From: Odobenus rosmarus divergens
Lineage: Eukaryota; Chordata; Mammalia; Carnivora; Odobenidae
Reading direction: 5' to 3'
Assembly (NCBI RefSeq): GCF_000321225.1
Contig: NW_004451664.1
Location: 297,514-361,513, forward strand
Length of the DNA: 64,000 bases
Shown here: one piece after another, positions 1-10,579 of the stretch
Layout of the letters: each line of letters starts with the position of its first letter
How positions within the stretch are numbered: the first letter of the stretch is position 1
Translations under genes and position numbers: made by a program
Notes under the pieces: model-generated
The model's input: the letters and a program-made list of their open reading frames with translations, nothing else
Told to the model about the DNA's origin: nothing
The model's database searches: none

Positions 1-218
1 CGTCTATCCTCCCCAATATCACCTCGGATTCACTTCTCCGCACGTCCTACCTTCCAGTAAGTGGTCGCTTTTCTGTTCAGAGAGTTGTTACTATTCTTAT
101 CTTCGATCTCCTGTTGAGTTCGTAGGTGTTCAGAATGGTTTGATCCCCATTCAGGTGAATTCCTGAGACCAGACGAAACCCAGGTCTCCTACTCCTCCGC
201 CATCTTGCTCCACCACCC
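1..218 (-). mobile_element. Carnivore L1 5' UTR (5' end of an L1 cut off by the window edge)
   Basis: Read on the minus strand, this stretch begins with an AAGATGGCGGAGG-type start and continues with sequence I recognise as the 5' UTR of carnivore L1 elements, including the part about a cutoff in GATCAAACCATTCTGAACAC. An 11-base YY1-like CAAGATGGCGG motif lies at 197-207, at the extreme 5' end, where mammalian L1 promoters commonly carry one. Many CpGs survive, which suggests a fairly young copy. The rest of the element would lie to the left of base 1. The right edge is blurred by a C-run at about 211-222. Confidence 0.8.
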
Positions 219-275
219 CCCCCAATTCTTTTTTGGGTAAAACAGCCTTAGGCCCTTCCATCTTCTTAGGATGTA

Positions 276-478
276 TTTTTTTTTTTTTAAAGATTTTATT
301 TATTTATTTATTTGACACAGAGAGAGAGAGAGATCACAAACAGGGGGAGGCAAAGGGACAGGGAGAAGCAGGCTCCTTGCCCAGCAGGGAGCCTGATGTG
401 GAGCTCAATCCCAGGATCCTGGGTTCATGACCTGAGCGGAAGGCAGACACTTAACTGACTGAGCCACCCAGGTGCCCC
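276..478 (-). mobile_element. CAN-SINE (SINEC), near full length
   Basis: On the plus strand the copy runs from a T-run and AAGATTTTATTTATTTATTT tail, through a GA-rich middle, to the complement of the tRNA-Lys-derived head (GAGCCACCCAGGTGCCCC). The flanks TTCTTAGGA (left) and TTCTTATGA (right) look like a slightly decayed target-site duplication. Confidence 0.93.
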
Positions 479-1132
479 TTCTTATGACATAATTTTGAGT
501 CACTTTGTCTATCAGGTTCCCCTTCTCTCTGTGTATTCTTGTTTAACTATATTTCTTCTTTATCAGTTGTGGCACCTACACTTCAGTTAACATTATAGGT
601 GTTCCCTGTTGCAAGATGTCATCTCTTCTAGATATGGGGGTGATTTAAAAACCGTATATTGCTTCATACTGAACATGCTATCACTGAGGACACATATAAC
701 ATATTTCCTTATTCTACCCTCATAAAAGTGGTTTGGGGTGTTCAAACCCAGGATCCTATTTCATGCTAGGGAATTTCACTTTCCTAGATCCAGGTCATCA
801 TTTCAACTTATGTTCCTTTTGAATCATGACTTAATAATTCAAGGAACTGACAATTACTCTTAGCCACAAATTTGACAGGCATGCCCTCTAGATCTTCATC
901 CAGATCATGAAAGGTGATGATGAGTGAAGCAGGGACAAGAACACTATGATGCAGGGAATCTACCTTAAGACTGACATCGGCACAGTAACTATTCAGTGCC
1001 CTTTGTATATGGGTAGTTTAACTTGTTAGTTTAACTAATGCTTCTTGCATCCAATCTATATTACTTCATCTTTCCCTCAAGGCTGTCATCTAAGCCATAA
1101 CAAACGTGGTGCTTCAATACTAAGTATCTACC
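479..1132. other. Single-copy AT-rich DNA, nothing recognised
   Basis: I see no coding frame, RNA gene or repeat family here beyond short AT-rich runs. Confidence 0.5.
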
Positions 1133-1255
1133 AGACTGTGAAGTCCGTGAGGGCAAGAAATATGTGCTAATCATCTTTGTATCCATAAAGACCAGCATAT
1201 TTTCTGATGCACAGTAAATACTTAATAATTTATCATTCAATAAATGTGATGAGAA
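1133..1255 (+). repeat. L2 LINE 3'-end fragment
   Basis: The stretch has the L2 3'-terminal pattern: GTGAGGGCAAGAAATATGTG, then ATCATCTTTGTATCC, then an AGTAAATACTTAATAA and CAATAAATG ending. It is heavily diverged. MIR-type 3' ends are similar, so the family call is tentative. Confidence 0.5.
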
Positions 1256-1460
1256 AGACACTGCTAGAGTCTATGAAGAATTCAATGAAATTTAAGACAC
1301 AACGTCTATCTTAAGGAATCTTAGGAAGGTAAGTCTTATGCATGAATATTGCATTCTCCAAGCTACCATGTAGCTTACCTAACACATGAAACAGGTAATA
1401 CAATCAATGGAGAGAGAGAGCACTTGGGGGTGGTTAGTGTCAGACAGGCTTTCAGAGGAA

Positions 1461-1500
1461 GAGAATTTGAGGAAATTAAAGAGAATTTGAGGAAATTAAA
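1461..1500 (+). repeat. Perfect 20-bp tandem duplication
   Basis: The unit GAGAATTTGAGGAAATTAAA occurs twice without mismatch (1461-1480 and 1481-1500). It lies in otherwise single-copy sequence. Confidence 0.97.
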
Positions 1501-1865
1501 CTTGGCCAACTAGAAATTCTTCCAGTTCTAAAGATTCTATAATTCTCAACTACAAAAAATGTCTAGGAATAAAAGAGGGGAAAAATACACCATCTACATG
1601 GGTAAAAAACAGGAATTGGTGAGCACAAGTTGTCAAGTTGATGTTAAGTGATTATACTTGGTAACTTCTATTCATCTGAATGAACAGGGAATAGATTTCT
1701 TCCTTTGTACCAAGAGCAAGGGAGGATTCCCTTGGGATCCACTTTTTAATTTTTTAGGCTCTGATTTCTTCTTTCTCACGGTTACAACAGCAGTGGGGTA
1801 CGTGTATTCTGAGTCTAAGTCAATAATGGGTCCTAGAATTCTAACCTGGATGGAGTTTAAGAAGT

Positions 1866-1965
1866 AATCTCTATCTCCCTCATTTTACAGATGGGGCAGC
1901 TGAGGACAAGAAAAGTTGCGAGGTTGTTCCAGGTCACCCCGGACATCTTTGAAACTCCTATTCTT
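1866..1965 (-). repeat. MIR fragment
   Basis: The segment CATTTTACAGATGGGGCAGC followed by GAGGACA and a CCAGGTCACCCC-like end is the antisense MIR core (Ser/Val/Leu-tRNA-derived old SINE), diverged. Confidence 0.6.
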
Positions 1966-2593
1966 ATCACTAGGAAGAGGAACTTCATCACAGAATTTCT
2001 TAGAGAATTGAAGCATAATGTCTGGGTTACCCCTGCTACCTTTAGAAAGGGATATTATTCTCGAGTATCAGTCCATTCATGTAGAAGAAATGTCTTTTAA
2101 ACAATAATTTCCCACAGTCCTGAAAAATTCAGGGGCTCAGAAGATGTTTGAAGAATGGAAATGAATCTAGTGGGAGCTGGTCAGTGAGTCTCTTGAAGAA
2201 GACAGACCAACAAACATATTGTCTAGTCCTTGGCCCTTGAAGCCGGGGAAGAGATTCAAAAGGAAAATCAAAACAGCATAGGTTGTTCTTTACCTTATTC
2301 AATCCAACAATGTTTTCTGAGAAAGATACTCAGATGGCCTTATTTTTTTCGTAAAAGTTGGGAAGGCGAGAAGGAAGTCAATGGAGTGTCTAGCAATAGT
2401 TGCCATTGCCACGACAGCCTAGAGAAGGTATCAGCTCTGAGGTGGCTTTGCTGGAGGAGCCGTGTAACCCTCACATGGTTTTAGAAAATGATTTCTATTC
2501 ACATGTAGCTCAGACACATTGTTTTCCGTCACATCAGTGGCACACTTTGTCCCTCTGTTTCTTCAGCGTTCCCTCATTTCAGTCCATGTATTT
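1966..2593. other. Single-copy DNA, nothing recognised
   Basis: No repeat family or coding signal seen. Two short overlapping open frames here show no protein family features. Confidence 0.45.
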
Positions 2594-2786
2594 CTTTTTT
2601 AAAAAGATTTTATTTATTTATTTGACAGAGGTACAGCGAGAGAGGGAACACAAGAAGGGGGACTGGGAGAGGGAGAAGCAGGCTTCCCACTGAGCGGGGA
2701 GCCCGATGCGGGACTCGATCCCAGGACCCTGGAGTTATGACTTGAGCCGAAGGCAAACGCTTAACGACTGAGCCACCCAGGCGCCC
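2594..2786 (-). mobile_element. CAN-SINE (SINEC), full length
   Basis: Antisense SINEC: T-rich tail, AAAGATTTTATTTATTTATT, GA-rich centre, and the head complement GAGCCACCCAGGCGCCC. It is flanked by TCAGTCCA at 2579-2586 and 2790-2797, consistent with a target-site duplication. Confidence 0.95.
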
Positions 2787-3019
2787 TGCTCAGTCCACCT
2801 TTTTCTGAGACTCATGCAGGACCAGCCCCATTTAGAAAAGGGGCAAATTCTCCTCTCCACACCCCAAATATCTTCATCATAGAAGGCACTTGCATTTATA
2901 TATTAGAGATTTCCTACAAGGCTTCTGTTTCAACAGTAGAATCTTGCTTTAAGTTGATAGTAAAACATATGCTTGACATCAAACATTCTAATTGTTTTCA
3001 TAAAGGCATCTAAAATTTG

Positions 3020-3790
3020 TTTCATCTACTTTTACAGTGTGGACACACAACTTCATGCCCGGTTCTTTATTGCCAGCCACAGGCTAGATCTCGGACTGTG
3101 AAGCTCGGCTCTGTGATTAAAGGAGGACCTCACTTCTCAGTCGCAGATTCAGCAGAGGCCCAATCGGGCAGGCCCACCAGCTGCGGATTTGCTAACCCGG
3201 AGAGCGACCGTGATTGTGGTGCTCGGAATTTCTCCCAGTCATTCCCATCTTATTAATGCTTCAATGTAGCATAAAGCTTCATTCATTATTCATAATAATC
3301 CAGTCAGAGGGCACTCAGAGACCTGATAAATTCTCACCTAAGTGACAACAGCTGACAGGGCCTAGGGTTTTATAGCCCTTCTCCTGCCATAGCAAGGGGC
3401 TGTGGGCAAAGGTCCAGAATGATCCTCCACTAATGACCAGTGTGATATACGAGCAGCTGCTGATTTCTTGACACCAAGGCTCCTCGGCTGAGGCTCCCAC
3501 CTGCAAGCTGTGAGCCGGAGATGAATATCTGTCAGACTGTAAAACGCAGGATCAGACCACGGCGCGGTATATTCTCGGGCATTAACGGGTTAATTCTGAG
3601 AGTGGGAACATAAGCATTAAGCCTGAGGAGAAAAGAAGAAAAACCACCAGCTCAAATCCCACAGTGGAATTGGTGTAAATTCGGGATTGTGTCATTGGGC
3701 TCGACAGACAGAGGTTCTCAGTCCTGTAAACTCTACTTTGTGGCATCCAGAGGGCTGAATAATCATGATTTTTAAGGTCTGATAAACTGG
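3020..3790. other. CpG-retaining single-copy block, candidate conserved noncoding element
   Basis: Unlike its AT-rich surroundings, this block keeps well over a dozen CpGs (for example around 3060-3220, 3440-3500 and 3545-3600) and contains no recognised transposon. An open frame at 3017-3256 has no recognisable domain, so I do not call it coding. CpG retention in repeat-free sequence is compatible with a regulatory element kept hypomethylated or under selection, but sequence alone does not show this. Confidence 0.3.
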
Positions 3791-3895
3791 TTTATAAAAA
3801 TCATTGATGAGATTTTGAAGAACATTAATTGCAATCTTCACGAAGGGTAAAAACTTTGGATAATTTTGTTAGTTTTAACTTTGTGAGAGAAAAGC

Positions 3896-3931
3896 GTTTT
3901 ATTTTTATTTATTTGTTTATTTATTTATTTC
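3896..3931. repeat. (TTTA)n simple repeat
   Basis: Run of TTTA/TTTG tetramers. No SINE body is attached, so it may be an isolated tetranucleotide tract. Confidence 0.85.
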
Positions 3932-4240
3932 TACAAACCAGTCCTACTCTCTTACAAGCACATATATTATCTTCCTCTCCATGTTGCAAATTCCAGTTAG
4001 GCCTAGGTGTGATTGTTAGCATTTTCCCTCAGCTTTTTGTATTGAGCGATGACCACTGTGAAGTTTCTCTTAATTCACATTTTTTAATTTTAATTTTTAC
4101 ATTATGTGTGTGCATTTGGTGCTATCTCTAAATTTTAAAACTTCTGGAGATTTTTCTTGACTCAAAAAAGGAATGGAAGAAAGTGACCTATGGAAAGTCA
4201 GGGTCTCAATAAGCATCTCTTTGATTCTGGATGGTCAAAA

Positions 4241-4380
4241 TGTGTATATAGTATATTTCTACCATAATTATATATATTATATATTTTTATATATAGTATA
4301 TTTCTACCATAATTTTATATATTTATGTATATATGTGTGTATATATATAATATATTTTAAACATATATAATATATTTAAA
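4241..4380. repeat. AT-dinucleotide-rich tract with a 45-bp-spaced duplication
   Basis: TATA-rich low-complexity DNA. A 25-base segment beginning TATATAGTATATTTCTACCA occurs at 4245-4269 and again, identically, at 4290-4314, an offset of 45 bp. Confidence 0.9.
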
Positions 4381-4667
4381 GGAACTGTTCATGGGAACAA
4401 TTCAGCTCTATTCATCACACTTCTGTAAGAAGGGTATTTTTCTAAATGCCTTGCACTGCCTTCTCACCCACTTCTCTCTGGAGAAGAGAGCAAAGCGGCC
4501 AGTTTCGTAGGTGAAAGCAGCCATGCATCACTCAGCCCTGCCTTCTTCTCTCCTTCCAGGAGGCCACCTTTCTCAGCAAACTGCTGTCTGGTCTGGTCTT
4601 CTATGTAGAATGTCTTGCAGAGGGCAGGCCCCACACCTGAGGGAGGCCTGAGCCTGGGCAGGCGAGC

Positions 4668-4812
4668 TCCGGGTCAGCAAACTTAGGACTGCTGTGGACC
4701 AAAGCCACATCTTCTGCCTCCATTTCCATCTATCATAAAGCTTCTATTTTTATTTCATTGTGCATTACTGTTTGTCTACTGTTGCGCTGACTTAGAATTC
4801 AAGTGGGGAAAC
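4668..4812. mobile_element. Probable hAT-Charlie-type DNA transposon relic
   Basis: GGGTCAGCAAACTTAGGACT, then GTGGACCAAAGCCAC, CTATTTTTATTTCATTG and TTGTCTACTGTTGCGCTG follow the order of a common mammalian nonautonomous hAT repeat (terminal GTCGGCAAAC, GGGCCAAATC, TAAAGTTTTATTGGAA, TTGTCTATGGCTGC). It is strongly diverged, and I did not identify the subfamily or a reliable orientation. Confidence 0.4.
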
Positions 4813-5540
4813 CAGTAATATTTATTGTTTCTCCTTAAAACCCTAACAGCATCTATGTTAATAATAAGCATTTACAGAGAACTGGGGAGGTACAAGGCAG
4901 AATATATGAGACATAATTCTGTCCATTGAGCTGATAATCTAGATTTATCACCATAGCAGCGTCTTCTTAACTGGTAGGCACGTGGACTTGGATGTAAATG
5001 TTACTTAAATTAGGGTAACTGGAACTCACCAGGAAAGCAACTGAACTTCAAAGGAAAGTTTTTACCTGAAGAATAAAATATGTCTCTAGTCCTCTGCACA
5101 GCGTTCTGAATGTCATTGTTTTTTCTACTCGTCTATAATCTTCATGTGTCAGACACAGTCTCCGTTGTAGCCTTGGTTCTCCTTGAGGAGTGAAGGCTTA
5201 TTTTCTGCTTATTTTTATACTGTACCTTATTTGGAAATAAGAACCAGTGTGAAAAATACCCCCAAACCACAAAAACAACAAAATGGTGGAAAGCTATTTG
5301 AATTCTAGTGCCAAGGAGTAGGTTTCTTTTTTTCTCTATGGGTAACATGTAATACTGCTAGACACATAGAAAACCTCTTAAAAATAAAAAAAAAATGTGT
5401 GTTTTTGTTTTTGTTTTTTTTTCTTTTAGTTTTAGAGGTCACTATCTAAGGAAGGATCTATATTCTATCTCCTCTTTTTCTCTTTGCTTATAATAGTCTC
5501 CCCAAAGCTATTTGGAGTCATCAGAGCCTTTCCCCTTGTC
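4813..5540. other. Single-copy AT-rich DNA, nothing recognised
   Basis: Only a T-rich low-complexity tract near 5383-5427 stands out. Confidence 0.45.
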
Positions 5541-5990
5541 TGCTCCAACAATAGGGAAGTAGAATCTATTTCCTCCCCCTTTGAATCTGGGATGGTCTTG
5601 TGGCTTTCTTTGACCACAGGATGTGGCAAAAGCAAGGCTATGACAGTTCTGGGACTAGACCTTCAAGCACACAGGCAGCTTTCACCTCCTTACTCTTAGA
5701 AGTCATCCTCATGAGTACCATAAAGAGACTGAGACCACCATATTTTGAGGAAGTCCAAGCTAGCCCTGTGGAGAGGTCACATGAGGAAGCACTGAGATAT
5801 TTGCCATGTGAAGGAAGCCTTCTTGGATTTTTCAGCCCGGCCTGATGATCAGTTGAATGCAACTGAGTAACTCCAGCTGACATTAAATGGAGCAGAATGC
5901 TCTATGTGAGCCCAGTCAACCCTCAGAGTTATGGGCTATTTTTAGTAATCATTGTTATTTTAATCTACTAGGTTATGGGATTTCTTTTTT
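5541..5990 (+). mobile_element. MaLR/MLT1-type solo LTR
   Basis: Recognisable MLT1-like blocks occur in order: GAGACCACCATATTTTGAGG, GGAAGTCCAAGCTAGCCC, a GAAGCCTTCTTGGATTTTTC block, CAGCTGACATTAA, GAGCCCAGTCAACCCTCAGA, then a TTATTTTAATCTACTAGGTT terminus corresponding to the usual TTTTAAGCCACTAAGTTTTG. No internal coding region follows, so it is a solo LTR relic, old and diverged. Confidence 0.7.
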
Positions 5991-6044
5991 TTTTTTTTAA
6001 CACAGAAAGAGAGCGTTAAAGCACCCCCTCGCTTATGCCTACTC

Positions 6045-6350
6045 TGCCTTTAAAACCAAGCTTCAGTTCCAACTGCTACACAAAACATTTCCTTGATCAG
6101 TTGATCAGTCCACACGAAGGAGTGCTTCTTGGCATTTCATCCCACTAACTGTTAATATGCCTTACTTGACATTATTTGCTGCAAAGATTAAGTTACTTTT
6201 CAATGTGTTGAAGTTTTAAGCCACTAACTAGTTTATACACTTGTTGAAAGCAAGAACTGTTTTTGTCCCTCTTTATGCACTCTTTAAAGCCTAACTAGGA
6301 GTTTGTGTAATGTAGGTATTCAGTAAACATTACTTATCCATCATTGATTA
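6045..6350 (+). repeat. L2 LINE 3'-end fragment
   Basis: The order of motifs matches the L2 3' UTR: a segment like CTTCAGTTCC...CCTTGATCAG, then GTTGAAAGCAAGAACTG, TTTGTCCCTCTTTATGCACT and TAGGTATTCAGTAAACATT. It is diverged and interrupted by unrecognised sequence. Confidence 0.5.
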
Positions 6351-6394
6351 CTGAAAGTATTTTATAATTTTTTTCATCTAAAAAGGATCTCATT

Positions 6395-6581
6395 GGGGCA
6401 CCTGGGTGGCTCAGTTGGTTGAGCATCCGGTCTCGACTCCTTGATCTTAAGGTCATGAGATTGAGCCCCACATGGGACTCCATGCTCAGTGGGGAGTCTG
6501 CTTGAGACTCATTCCCTCTGCCCCCTCCCCTGCTCTCTCTCTCAAATAAATAAATTAATTAAATCTTTTAAAAATAAAATA
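6395..6581 (+). mobile_element. CAN-SINE (SINEC), full length
   Basis: Sense head GGGGCACCTGGGTGGCTCAG, CT-rich centre and AAATAAATAAATTAATTAAA tail. A perfect target-site duplication, AAAAGGATCTCATT, lies at 6381-6394 and 6582-6595. The head variant (GTTGAGCATCCGGTCTC) differs from most copies here, suggesting another subfamily. Confidence 0.96.
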
Positions 6582-6596
6582 AAAAGGATCTCATTG

Positions 6597-7055
6597 TTTA
6601 CCACAATTATTGATAAGAAATGTGAGAATAAATATTCTGACCACCTCCTTTCTCCCCCCAATAACCCAAACTTCCAAGATATTAGCACATTCAATTAAAA
6701 ATATTTTTAAGCTCACTCAGATCTTAGTCTCAATACACACTTGTCCTTAACCATTTTCAAAGATTTTGTCTGAGGCTTTTGTGTCTACTTGTTGTTTTTA
6801 ATACCAAGAAAAAAAAAAAAAAAGGACAAAACAATTCTCTAGAGAGAAAAGAGACTATTTAAAGTCTAAAGGAATATTCTTGACAAGGATATTTTACTGC
6901 TTTTTTAGAAAGATAAATAATGAAACACTACAATGGAGAAATCACTGATTTCTTCTAAGAGATTCTCTGTAGATTAATGTTTTGGGTGAAATTCTGGAGA
7001 CTTCTGGTCCTTTGGTGGAGGAAGGAAACAACATGTAGTTGGTGCACATGTTTTA
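6597..7055. other. Single-copy DNA, nothing recognised
   Basis: No repeat or coding signal apart from a short A-run near 6810-6824. Confidence 0.4.
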
Positions 7056-7059
7056 ATTC

Positions 7060-7285
7060 CCTTAAGAATTTTTATAGACTGTGTCCCGCAGGGCCCGAAT
7101 AGACACATTAAACTGGGAAAATTCTCTTTCTCATTCAGTCCTCTTCCCTCATTTATTAGGCTAATTAATTTATTTTAATAAAGTAAACTGCATTCTTGTT
7201 CACTCGGAGCCCCAGGCCCTCAGGGCTGGGAATTCTTGTTTTCAGCTGTTTCCTTTAGATTTTTTTGGCATGGCAGCAGCAACCC
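7060..7285. other. Candidate noncoding conserved block (homeodomain-type AT core)
   Basis: Repeat-free sequence mixing GC-richer patches (GTGTCCCGCAGGGCCCGAAT; GAGCCCCAGGCCCTCAGGGC) with TTAGGCTAATTAATTTATTT, which carries TAATTA homeodomain-type cores. There is no coding frame. Conservation cannot be judged from one sequence. Confidence 0.2.
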
Positions 7286-7469
7286 CTTTGGGGTTTTTTG
7301 TTTTTTTGTTTTTTCTGAGCAGGAGGGGAAAGTGTCCAATGTGCAGAAATTCTATCCCTTCACAAAGTAAGTAGAAAAAAAGCACGCCCCTAATCTGGAA
7401 GTAATGGCTAAAAATGTTTTAGTAAGAAATTTTACTGGGAATTTCTTGAGAGAAGGTGTTGCTCTTTCT

Positions 7470-7672
7470 TTCTTTCTTTTTTTTTTTAAGATTTTTTATT
7501 TTTTGTTAGAGAGAGAGAGAAAGTACAAGCAGGGGGAGCGGCAGGGAGAGGGAAAGGCAGAAGCAGACTCCCCGCTCAGCAGGGAGCCTGACGCAGGGCT
7601 CGATCCCAGACCCTGGAATCATGACCTGGGCCAAAGGCAGACGCTTAACCGACTGAGCCACCCAGGTGCCCT
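7470..7672 (-). mobile_element. CAN-SINE (SINEC), full length, 17-bp target-site duplication
   Basis: Antisense SINEC ending in GAGCCACCCAGGTGCCC. The perfect target-site duplication AAGGTGTTGCTCTTTCT is at 7453-7469 and 7674-7690. An open frame of 106 codons covering 7404-7724 runs through this SINE and is an artefact. Confidence 0.97.
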
Positions 7673-7690
7673 AAAGGTGTTGCTCTTTCT

Positions 7691-8935
7691 ATCTCGAGTT
7701 AGTCCTGTATATAGTTTGCTGTAGTTTGAAGAGAAAAACCTTTGAGCTGAAGCTAAAGCTCTGAAGCAGGGTCATTCTGTCTTTCTCAAACCTGAAGGGT
7801 AACAATTATGAATGAGGACTCCAACCAGACAAACAAATAGACACCTGAGAGGTTCTAGACATCTGTTCTTGACAGAACACTGCTTTGGTGGGTTCTTATG
7901 CTTGATTAGGGGTTGAAAATGGCATGAGGATACTGTGTGATACATAGCCCAGCCTCATCACAAGGCAACTTTACTTTGCTGGTTTTTCTCCTTGTCTTGT
8001 TTATTATGACCCAACTTTCCCAGCTCATCACTGATAGTCTTTTGTGGATACTGAGTGGACACGGACTTTCAGTTCAAATCCTGTAACACAAAAAGACAAA
8101 AATAATAGAAAGATTTCTTTTGGAAAGTCCCTAGAACTGCCTGCAGGTGCAGAAGGTGCTGGTTTCACTTTACTTTATCAAATCAACTGCAATATCTGCC
8201 CATAAATCCAAGCTTGATTTCTTTTCATGGCAGGTCATAAGTACAGTGGTTCACACTTTGTGTTTGTGGATGGGGGTCACTTTCTCAGCAAATTCTCATT
8301 TTCCCAGTCCTTGCCTTGGGCTAATAGTTAGTTACAAAGCTCAATCTCAAAAATGTCAAACCTAATGAAAAGAAAGAGGAATCATAAAAGAGAAAGATGG
8401 CTGCAGTTACCACCCTGGGTCCCTCTCACTCAGGCTTTGTAGATCCATCAACCAGTTAGAAGGGCAGGCTACTGCCTCTACAGCTCGGGCTACCATTGCC
8501 TCCCTAGTATCACTGGGGTACTATTCGTCAAAGAACACTTCTGGAAGAACAATATAGCGAGACCTGGCTGCTGAGTAGCAAAAGAAATCGAACCATGTTT
8601 CCACATTCCTCAGTCTACTCACTGCAGCATTTATACCAATCACGAGTGTTAAAAGCTATGAACTTTTAATTTATAGAGCAGATGGGCTTTTTCTCCTTCT
8701 TCACCTTGTAGGCTGGGATACCTGGATTTAAAGGAAGTCCAGTGCAATAGGTTGGGGGGACAGATTATGAGGTCCTGTTAGATAGAGTTTTAGGTAGCTA
8801 TCCAACCTTTCTAATCCAGATTTTGCCATGGCAAAGAAGCTAGTACCCACAGAAAGCATGCAGTGGTGCGGATCTCTGGGACTTAAAGGAAATTAGCTAT
8901 AGTTGTCTCTGACAAGAAGACAACAGGGGCATACA
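7691..8935. other. Single-copy DNA, nothing recognised
   Basis: No repeat, RNA gene or coding exon was recognised in this 1.2-kb stretch. Confidence 0.4.
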
Positions 8936-8937
8936 AG

Positions 8938-9031
8938 ATTCTTCTCCCTCCCGCCCTTCTTTCCTTCCTCTTTCCTTCTCTTTCTTCCTTCCCCTTTCCT
9001 TCCTTTTTTCTTTCCACCTTTCTCCTTCTGT
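8938..9031 (+). repeat. Pyrimidine-rich (CTTTCC)n-like tract
   Basis: About 90 bases almost wholly C and T on the plus strand, with degenerate CTTTCC/CTTCC units. Confidence 0.85.
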
Positions 9032-9033
9032 CT

Positions 9034-9205
9034 GATGCATATTTTCTGAACATCTGTTATGCACCAGGCATAGTACTATGTGTGTGGTCTATAATAGGAA
9101 AATAGAGACAGTCCTTGCCCTCGTGGAGCTTATGTTTTAGTTGGGAAGACATACTTAAGAAAATATTCACATAGCACCTGTGGTAAGTGCTGTGAGAAGA
9201 ACAGA
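9034..9205 (-). repeat. L2-like ancient LINE 3' end, antisense
   Basis: GAACATCTGTTATGCACCAG, GCATAGTACTATG, CAGTCCTTGCCCTCGTGGAG and CTTATGTTTTAGTTGGG follow the antisense L2 3'-end pattern (GAGCACCTACTATGTGCCAG...CCCTGCCCTCATGGAGCTTA). Diverged but clear. Confidence 0.6.
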
Positions 9206-9950
9206 ACACGGTGCTATGCACACATAGAATGAATTAGTGAAGTGACCTACCTGTAGCTCCTGAGAACTGTCACCAAGCCCTGCCTGTAGGTGTTCAGTCT
9301 TTTAGAATCTCAAAGTCATGCCTAGAAGTGGGATTTAGTAGAGAGGATTGTGTGTTCACTGGTAAAATTCAGAGTAGAATAAGACCTACTGGAAGGGTTT
9401 CTGTTGCTTTCACGGAATCGTGATTCACTTTCTACCTGATGTTTGATCCCTAATCTCAATATGTTCAAAACAAATACCATCAAAAAAATTCATCCCCGGA
9501 GACCCTGTCTTTTCAAAACAATATAATTGGGAGGTGACAATTATTTGGTAAGTGTCACTGGTGGTAAAGAACAGACACACATTATAGGGGTTAATAATAA
9601 TGCTAAATTATGACAAAATAAGGGCATGGGGACCTAATTTATTCAGCTAATCTCAACTTTCTTCTATATTTCTGGTTAAGTAGACACAATCCCAAAAGGT
9701 GGATAGTAGCTTTAGGGAGTATATTAATCATTCTTTCATACTCACATTAGCAAAGAAAAGAAAGAAGAAAATATTTTTTAATATGACAGCGTTGTAAACA
9801 TTGTCCTCTTCATAATGCTTCTTTACACGAATACACCTGGTGGTGGTCAGGTTGCTGTCTCCTGGAGGCTCAGTGTAGACAGATGAAGGTTCCAGGGGAC
9901 CTGCTGACTTGTGACTTAGACTCAGGGTCCTCTCTTGGGCATTTGCAATA
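9206..9950. other. Single-copy DNA, nothing recognised
   Basis: No repeat or gene recognised. An 89-codon open frame on the minus strand at 9728-9997 ends in low-complexity phenylalanine-rich sequence and is not convincing. Confidence 0.4.
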
Positions 9951-9954
9951 CTTT

Positions 9955-10095
9955 TTTCATTCACCGAACAAATAACTGAGCATGTTGTATGCTGCAAGTA
10001 CAGTACTAGATTCTGGAAACAAAGAAGTGAACAAAACAGGCATGACCCCTGCCCTCATGTAGTTATATTCTAGTTAGCTATTAAACAAGATCAAT
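9955..10095 (-). repeat. L2-like ancient LINE 3' end, antisense
   Basis: Same antisense pattern as at 9.1 kb: AACTGAGCATGTTGTATGCT, AGTACTAGATTCTGGAAACA, GTGAACAAAACAGGCATGAC, CCCTGCCCTCATGTAGTTAT. Confidence 0.65.
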
Positions 10096-10579
10096 AATAA
10101 ACTATATAATGTGTTAAATGTGGACTGTCAGGAAACAATGCTCCATGAGTATTTTCACATTTCTGTACTCTCAGGGCACTCTTAGCAAAAATTACTGGTA
10201 ACCTGGCTTAAAAGCATGGTGGAATAGCAACTATGAAGATGGAGACTTCTGGAGAGATAGAGAACAATTTATCTTCCCTCCTTGAAGCTACTGATTTATG
10301 TTCTTTGGACAATGAAACCAACCTGGACCCATTTGCTTACACTTCAGGGTAGTATAAACCTAAGAATCTTCCCTCTTGCTCTCCATAGAGGACTTGTTTG
10401 CATTCCAGGGCAAAGATTACTGATTCTCCATTTCTGAAGGGGAAGAAGGAGCAGGTGTGCCTGCTGCCCTATATAAGCTCCCATTTTTATAATTCCTGAC
10501 TTCCTCTATGGAACAAACCCTAATATACATGAGATGACATGAAGACCCAATTGTGTCTCCCTGTGGGGAACAAATACAA

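Noticed and set aside
276..478. SINE heads as functional tRNA-Lys genes
   Set aside because: The tRNA-like heads are degenerate SINE promoters without an intact cloverleaf, followed by CT-rich bodies and A-rich tails; this holds for all CAN-SINE copies here.
3017..3256. 79-codon frame in the CpG-rich block as a first exon with CpG island
   Set aside because: CpG density is far below a true island, and no donor site plus downstream exon was recognised.
4530..4575. Splice-acceptor-like pyrimidine tract and CCTTCCAG|GAGG
   Set aside because: Isolated acceptor consensus occurs often by chance; the following sequence has no sustained open frame and leads into a probable hAT relic.
7404..7724. 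106-codon open frame on the plus strand
   Set aside because: It runs straight through a CAN-SINE and its target-site duplications.
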